From Candidatus Woesearchaeota archaeon CG10_big_fil_rev_8_21_14_0_10_36_11 (lineage in GTDB: Archaea; Nanobdellota; Nanobdellia; Woesearchaeales; GW2011-AR9), in NCBI GenBank assembly GCA_002762845.1, contig PCYB01000076.1:1-17695 (forward strand): a DNA stretch of 17,695 nt, given 5' to 3'. Below are positions 14,461-17,695 of the stretch, in pieces. Made by a program: the position numbers and the translations under genes. How positions within the stretch are numbered: the stretch's first letter is position 1; each line of letters starts with the position of its first letter. The notes under the pieces are model-generated. The model was not told the origin of the DNA and searched no databases. It saw only the letters and a program-made list of their open reading frames with translations.

Positions 14461-15383
14461 TCGTCTTCAGTATGAGCGATGTACTTCTCTGCTTCCATTC
14501 CTGCCATACATCCAGACCCCGCTGCAGTAATCGCTTGCCTGAACCGCGTATCCTGAACATCGCCAGCGGCAAAGATTCCGGGAACAGACGTGTGCATCCA
14601 TTTATCTGCTTTGAGATATCCTAATTTATCCATTTCAATTTTTCCGGATAGAAATTTTGTGTTTGGAACATGACCTATTGCTAAAAAAACGCCGTCACAT
14701 TTGAATTCTGTGATTTTATTTGTTTTAATGTTTCTTAATTTTACTCCCGTAACAATTTTTCCATCGCCGAGGATTTCTTCAACTGCAGAATTCCATATAA
14801 CGTTTGTTTTTTTGTTCTTAGAAAACTTATCCTGCATAATTTTGGATGCTCGAAATTCATCTCGCCGGTGAACAACAGTAACTTTTGTTGCAAACTTTGT
14901 TAAAAATAGTGATTCTTCCATGGCAGAATCTCCGCCGCCAATAACGATTATTTCTTTATCTTTGTAAAATGCGCCGTCACATGCTGCACAGGTACTGACA
15001 CCGCGCCCTTTATACTTTTCCTCTGAAGAAATGCCTAACCACCGTGCGGATGCACCAGTAGCAACAATGATTATTTTTGTATTTATTTTTTCACCAGTCA
15101 TTAAATGAACTTCAAAACCGCCATTAATAATCGTAAAATCCTCTGCAATGTCAGTTTTAAACCGCGCACCAAAACGTTCTGCTTGTTTTTTTGTGTTTGC
15201 AACAAGTTCCTGACCGTCAATACTGTTTGGAAAACCAGGAAAATTTTCAACATCTGTTGTCAGCATTAACTGGCCACCGTCTTCCTGACCAGAAATGACT
15301 ATCGGAGATAAACCTGCACGAGCTACATAAATTGCGGCTGTTAAACCAGCGATTCCCGTTCCAAAAATAACAACATTTTCCAT
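14454..15383 (-). CDS. trxB: Thioredoxin reductase
   Basis: TrxB is a homodimeric FAD enzyme that reduces thioredoxin or a similar disulfide protein with NAD(P)H. The 309 residues have the FAD-binding GTGIAG (8-13, where the usual sequence is GxGPAG), GGQLMLTTDVENFPGF (36-51), the redox-active CAAC (Cys132, Cys135) followed by DGAFY, the NAD(P)-binding GGGDSA (149-154) with HRRDEFRAS after it, and the closing FAD motif GIFAAGDV with RQAITAAGSG near 270-290. The HRR basic pair after the second Rossmann fold is the usual NADPH-preference signature. A TATA-like box (15406-15414, minus) is 27 nt before the ATG, so it probably has its own leaderless transcript although it follows the M18 gene by only 35 bases. 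Confidence 0.95.
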   Translation of the reverse strand: MENVVIFGTGIAGLTAAIYVARAGLSPIVISGQEDGGQLMLTTDVENFPGFPNSIDGQELVANTKKQAERFGARFKTDIAEDFTIINGGFEVHLMTGEKINTKIIIVATGASARWLGISSEEKYKGRGVSTCAACDGAFYKDKEIIVIGGGDSAMEESLFLTKFATKVTVVHRRDEFRASKIMQDKFSKNKKTNVIWNSAVEEILGDGKIVTGVKLRNIKTNKITEFKCDGVFLAIGHVPNTKFLSGKIEMDKLGYLKADKWMHTSVPGIFAAGDVQDTRFRQAITAAGSGCMAGMEAEKYIAHTEDEK

Positions 15384-15405
15384 TGTGGTTCAATGAGTAT
15401 ATGGC

Positions 15406-15414
15406 GTTTTAATC
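15406..15414 (-). promoter_or_regulatory. TATA-like box of trxB
   Basis: GATTAAAAC on the minus strand is centred 27 nt before ATG 15383, inside the 35-base gap after the M18 peptidase gene. It is weaker than the other boxes in the window. Confidence 0.45.
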
Positions 15415-15418
15415 TATT

Positions 15419-16834
15419 CTATGCTTCAAAAAATGCTTTATAAAAGAGATGTGCTGAGTACACATCAACCTTTGATGTCACTTCACATGGCGAATGCATT
15501 GCAAGCACGCACGGACCAACATCAACACAGTTCATTCCATATTGTGATAAGAACATTGCTATAGTTCCGCCGCCCCCAAGATCAATCTTACCATTTTCTC
15601 CGGTCTGCCATGCAATCTTAGTTGTATTAAAAATTGTACGAATGTATGAGAGATATTCCGCACCAGAATCGTGTGTAGAGTATTTTCCTCCCCCGCCACC
15701 ATACTTTTCAACAGATACACCATATCCAAGATATGATACGTTCTTTGGATCGTGAACGTCTTTATATGTTGGGTTCATACCAGAGGTTACATCAGCAGAG
15801 ATTGCATTAGATGTTTCTAACAATTTCGTACATGACATTTTTGGATCAACTAATCTTAAGTAATCATAGGCAAAATTCTTAAGGATGAAACTTGCAGCGC
15901 CAGTATCGCCCATTGAACCAATTTCTTCTTTATCAACAAAAAAGCCAACGGCAGTATTTTTTGGACTTTTTATTTTTAATAATGCCATAAGTGAAGTGTA
16001 CACACACACCTTATCGTCCTGACCATACGCAGCAATCATTGACGCATCAAAACCAATATCCATTGGTTTGTTATAAGGTACTAATTCTAATTCCGCGCAT
16101 GTAAAATCTTCTTCTATTATTCCGTACACGGCATTGAGATGTTTCAGAACAGCAAACTTTACTTGTTCTTTAATTTCCTTGTCATCGATAGGGATATTAC
16201 CTACCAAAATGTTAAGTTCTTCACCCTCAACAATCTTGGGTGCTTTTCGTTCCATTTGATTTTTTGCAAGATGTGGTAATAAGTCGGGGATGATAAATTT
16301 TGGTTCGTTTTCATTTTCACCAATGCTAATAACAACTTTTCTTCCTTCTTTTGTAAAAGCTACGCCGTGAAGTGTAAGCGGTGTGTTAACCCACTGGTAC
16401 TTTTTAACACCACCATAATAATGAGTTTTCATTAAACCAAGCCCACAATCTTCATACACAGGATGTGGTTTAAAATCTAACCGAGGAGAATCAACATGGC
16501 TTCCAATAAGTTGCCAGCGGCGAGAATTTTTTCCAACGACTGTTGCCATAACAGATTTATTCTTTACATTTTTATAGAACTTATCTCCCACTTTCGCTTT
16601 TGTAATAGTATTGATATCTTTAAACCCGTTTTTTTTCAAAAGAGTGATAATATTTTGAATACAAAGGCGTTCAGTCTTACTTTCAGCCAAGAATTTTTTA
16701 TATCCATCTGTAAATGTAAAAATGTCTTTACGTTGTTTTTCGTTGAATGTTATCCATGAACTTTTAGGCTCAAGAACAATCTTGTCATGTAATAATTTAT
16801 TTTTTGATTTTGTATCTTTTCCTTTTTCTGCCAT
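15419..16834 (-). CDS. M18-family zinc aminopeptidase
   Basis: M18 enzymes are large cytosolic oligomers that remove N-terminal residues, often acidic or hydrophobic ones, from peptides. The 471 residues show GSHVDSPRLDFKP (111-123, His113 and Asp115), GQDDK (271-275), FFVDKEEIGS (298-307, catalytic Glu303 or Glu304 region), THDSGAEY (387-394) and DVGPCVLAMHSPCE (438-451, His447), which together give the metal ligands and base of the family. ATG 16834 was chosen over GTG 16843 because a strong Shine-Dalgarno sequence (AAGGTGAT) overlaps the GTG. The gene follows the flavoprotein gene by 79 bases and has no obvious TATA box, so the two are probably cotranscribed. The leader just upstream is G-free over 34 bases. 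Confidence 0.93.
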   Translation of the reverse strand: MAEKGKDTKSKNKLLHDKIVLEPKSSWITFNEKQRKDIFTFTDGYKKFLAESKTERLCIQNIITLLKKNGFKDINTITKAKVGDKFYKNVKNKSVMATVVGKNSRRWQLIGSHVDSPRLDFKPHPVYEDCGLGLMKTHYYGGVKKYQWVNTPLTLHGVAFTKEGRKVVISIGENENEPKFIIPDLLPHLAKNQMERKAPKIVEGEELNILVGNIPIDDKEIKEQVKFAVLKHLNAVYGIIEEDFTCAELELVPYNKPMDIGFDASMIAAYGQDDKVCVYTSLMALLKIKSPKNTAVGFFVDKEEIGSMGDTGAASFILKNFAYDYLRLVDPKMSCTKLLETSNAISADVTSGMNPTYKDVHDPKNVSYLGYGVSVEKYGGGGGKYSTHDSGAEYLSYIRTIFNTTKIAWQTGENGKIDLGGGGTIAMFLSQYGMNCVDVGPCVLAMHSPCEVTSKVDVYSAHLFYKAFFEA

Positions 16835-16838
16835 AATA

Positions 16839-16846
16839 ATCACCTT
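16839..16846 (-). promoter_or_regulatory. Shine-Dalgarno sequence of the M18 aminopeptidase gene
   Basis: AAGGTGAT on the minus strand matches the archaeal consensus and ends 4 nt before ATG 16834. It decides the start in favour of that ATG over the GTG at 16843. Confidence 0.7.
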
Positions 16847-16913
16847 CTATTTAGTTTGGTTTTGGTTGGTTTGATTTGTTTGGGACATACCTCATTTGCT
16901 AGGAATCATTCAA

Positions 16914-17606
16914 TCATACCTGGTTATATCGTTCAGATTTAATATTCTTTTGGTCAACTCCTTTTAACATAAGGAGTTTTTTTGTATCCTCGACAAGAGA
17001 GGTAACTCCACAGATATAAAAAGTTTTGTTTTTCATGTTGTGAGGTAAATGATGTTGGACCCGACCAGTTTTTCCTTCCCATTCTTCCCTCGTTAATGTT
17101 GGAATGTACGTAAAATTAGAGTTTTCGTGCTCTAAATTTGTAAAAAGGTCGTGAAATAACAACTCTTTCTTAACTTTAACACTAAAAAGAAGGACAAATT
17201 TCTTTTTGGGGTATTTGGAGAGGTACGTAACAATAATACTATGAAGTGGCGCTATTCCACATCCACAACCAATAAACCAATGTTCTGGAGAACTTTTGGC
17301 AAACGCTAAATGACCAAATGGCCCCCGAAGTTCAAATTTGTCTTGTTCTTTTGTCGTTTTGAATTTTTCAGACGCAAACCCTCCGTCGATAAATTTAATC
17401 GCGAAATCTAACCGCCCTTTTTGCGATGGAGAATTCAATATTGAATATGCTCGTTGTTTACGTTCACCATCTTTTGTGATTGTAAACATAACAAACTGTC
17501 CTGGTTCAAACGTAAAATCGCGGGGTGAATCTAATGATAAAAGGATAAGGTTCTCTGTAAGGTACTCTTTTGAGAGTACTTTACTTGTAAATTTCTGTAT
17601 TGACAT
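16914..17606 (-). CDS. Ferredoxin-NADP reductase-like flavoprotein (FAD and NAD(P) domains)
   Basis: This family moves electrons between NAD(P)H and a protein or small acceptor through FAD. The 230 residues contain a beta-barrel FAD domain with FEPGQFVMF (33-41) and RAYS (52-55), the GPFGHL phosphate loop (95-100), then a nucleotide domain with GCGCGIAPLHSI (113-124, in place of the usual GTGIAPF) and YICGVTSLVED (197-207), ending in ERYNQV. There is no fused ferredoxin domain or cysteine cluster, so the partner is encoded elsewhere. ATG 17606 was preferred over an upstream TTG because it is 25 nt after a TATA box. Ferredoxin/flavodoxin reductase, or the reductase subunit of an oxygenase or hydrogenase, are the alternatives. 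Confidence 0.88.
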   Translation of the reverse strand: MSIQKFTSKVLSKEYLTENLILLSLDSPRDFTFEPGQFVMFTITKDGERKQRAYSILNSPSQKGRLDFAIKFIDGGFASEKFKTTKEQDKFELRGPFGHLAFAKSSPEHWFIGCGCGIAPLHSIIVTYLSKYPKKKFVLLFSVKVKKELLFHDLFTNLEHENSNFTYIPTLTREEWEGKTGRVQHHLPHNMKNKTFYICGVTSLVEDTKKLLMLKGVDQKNIKSERYNQV

Positions 17607-17626
17607 AGAAATAGTGTACAAAGAGC

Positions 17627-17635
17627 ATTTAAATA
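17627..17635 (-). promoter_or_regulatory. TATA box of the flavoprotein gene
   Basis: ATTTAAATA is centred 25 nt before ATG 17606 on the minus strand, giving a probable leaderless mRNA for the flavoprotein-M18 unit. Confidence 0.6.
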
Positions 17636-17659
17636 ACTTTCTGTGAAGTAGTCAACGAC

Positions 17660-17695
17660 ATAAATATCCTATAAAATTTTGCATAAAAATATGTT
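17660..17695 (+). promoter_or_regulatory. Possible promoter and first codon of a divergent gene cut by the window end
   Basis: TATA-like sequence (cataaatat, about 17659-17667, and ctataaaa, about 17669-17676) precedes an ATG at 17691, the first box at about the leaderless distance. Only the first two bases after this ATG are in the window, so a gene cannot be confirmed. Confidence 0.25.

Noticed and set aside
16851..16886. G-quadruplex on the plus strand
   Set aside because: Only GG pairs and one GGG are present, with one loop of about 12 bases, so at best it is a weak two-layer structure. I retained the G-free leader observation instead.
1..17695. CRISPR array, insertion sequence or toxin-antitoxin/defence module
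   Set aside because: I saw no regularly spaced repeats, no inverted terminal repeats with transposase, and no defence-type domains; all genes but one belong to housekeeping, transport or redox families.

Overview
This window comes from an archaeal chromosome. The evidence is a tail-less archaeal histone, aIF5A with its hypusination lysine, ribosomal protein L40e, aRF1 with NIKS and GGQ motifs, a Fap7/AK6-type kinase, and TATA boxes placed about 25-29 nt before start codons. Base composition is AT-rich (by eye, in the mid-30s percent GC) and genes are tightly packed, with no intergenic gap above 300 bases. The gene repertoire fits a small-genome lineage such as a DPANN-type archaeon, but this lineage guess is an inference; no rRNA gene is present to test it.

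Layout: (1) 1-150, a possible C-terminal remnant of an upstream gene. (2) 207-2888 (+), an ABC-2-type exporter: ATPase followed directly by a permease with a very long Ser/Thr-rich ectodomain. (3) 2921-3400 (+), an AK6/Fap7-like kinase with its own promoter. (4) 3443-6721 (+), a compact operon of aRF1, a protein ending in a phosphohistidine swivelling domain, and a SprT-like metalloprotease, the last two overlapping by ATGA. (5) 6687-7043 (-), an orphan small gene that overlaps the end of that operon. (6) 7182-7963 (+), the histone - aIF5A - L40e operon. (7) 7991-9178 (+), a site-2-type membrane protease. (8) 9175-11180 (-), folC followed by a membrane protein resembling an ECF S-component. 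(9) 11280-14372 (+), a two-domain ThyX-family protein and serine hydroxymethyltransferase (glyA). (10) 14454-17606 (-), a ferredoxin-NADP reductase-like flavoprotein, an M18 aminopeptidase and thioredoxin reductase.

Two themes link the genes. Regions 2921-7963 are mostly translation and chromatin: ribosome assembly kinase, release factor, aIF5A, L40e, histone. Regions 9175-14372 form a folate/one-carbon block: folC polyglutamylates folate, glyA makes methylene-tetrahydrofolate, the ThyX-family protein may consume it, and the neighbouring S-component-like protein could import folate or a related vitamin (inference).

Almost every first gene of a transcription unit starts 25-29 nt after the centre of a TATA box, so its mRNA is probably leaderless. 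The clear Shine-Dalgarno sequences sit in front of genes that are, or may be, internal to operons (aIF5A, L40e, M18 peptidase). The most interesting observations are: a release factor that appears to lack the minidomain; an orphan phosphohistidine domain protein coupled to a SprT-like protease behind that release factor; an apparent one-base frame break at the start of the ThyX-family gene; and the division of the ThyX signature between its two halves. I saw no CRISPR array, tRNA, rRNA, insertion sequence or obvious defence system.
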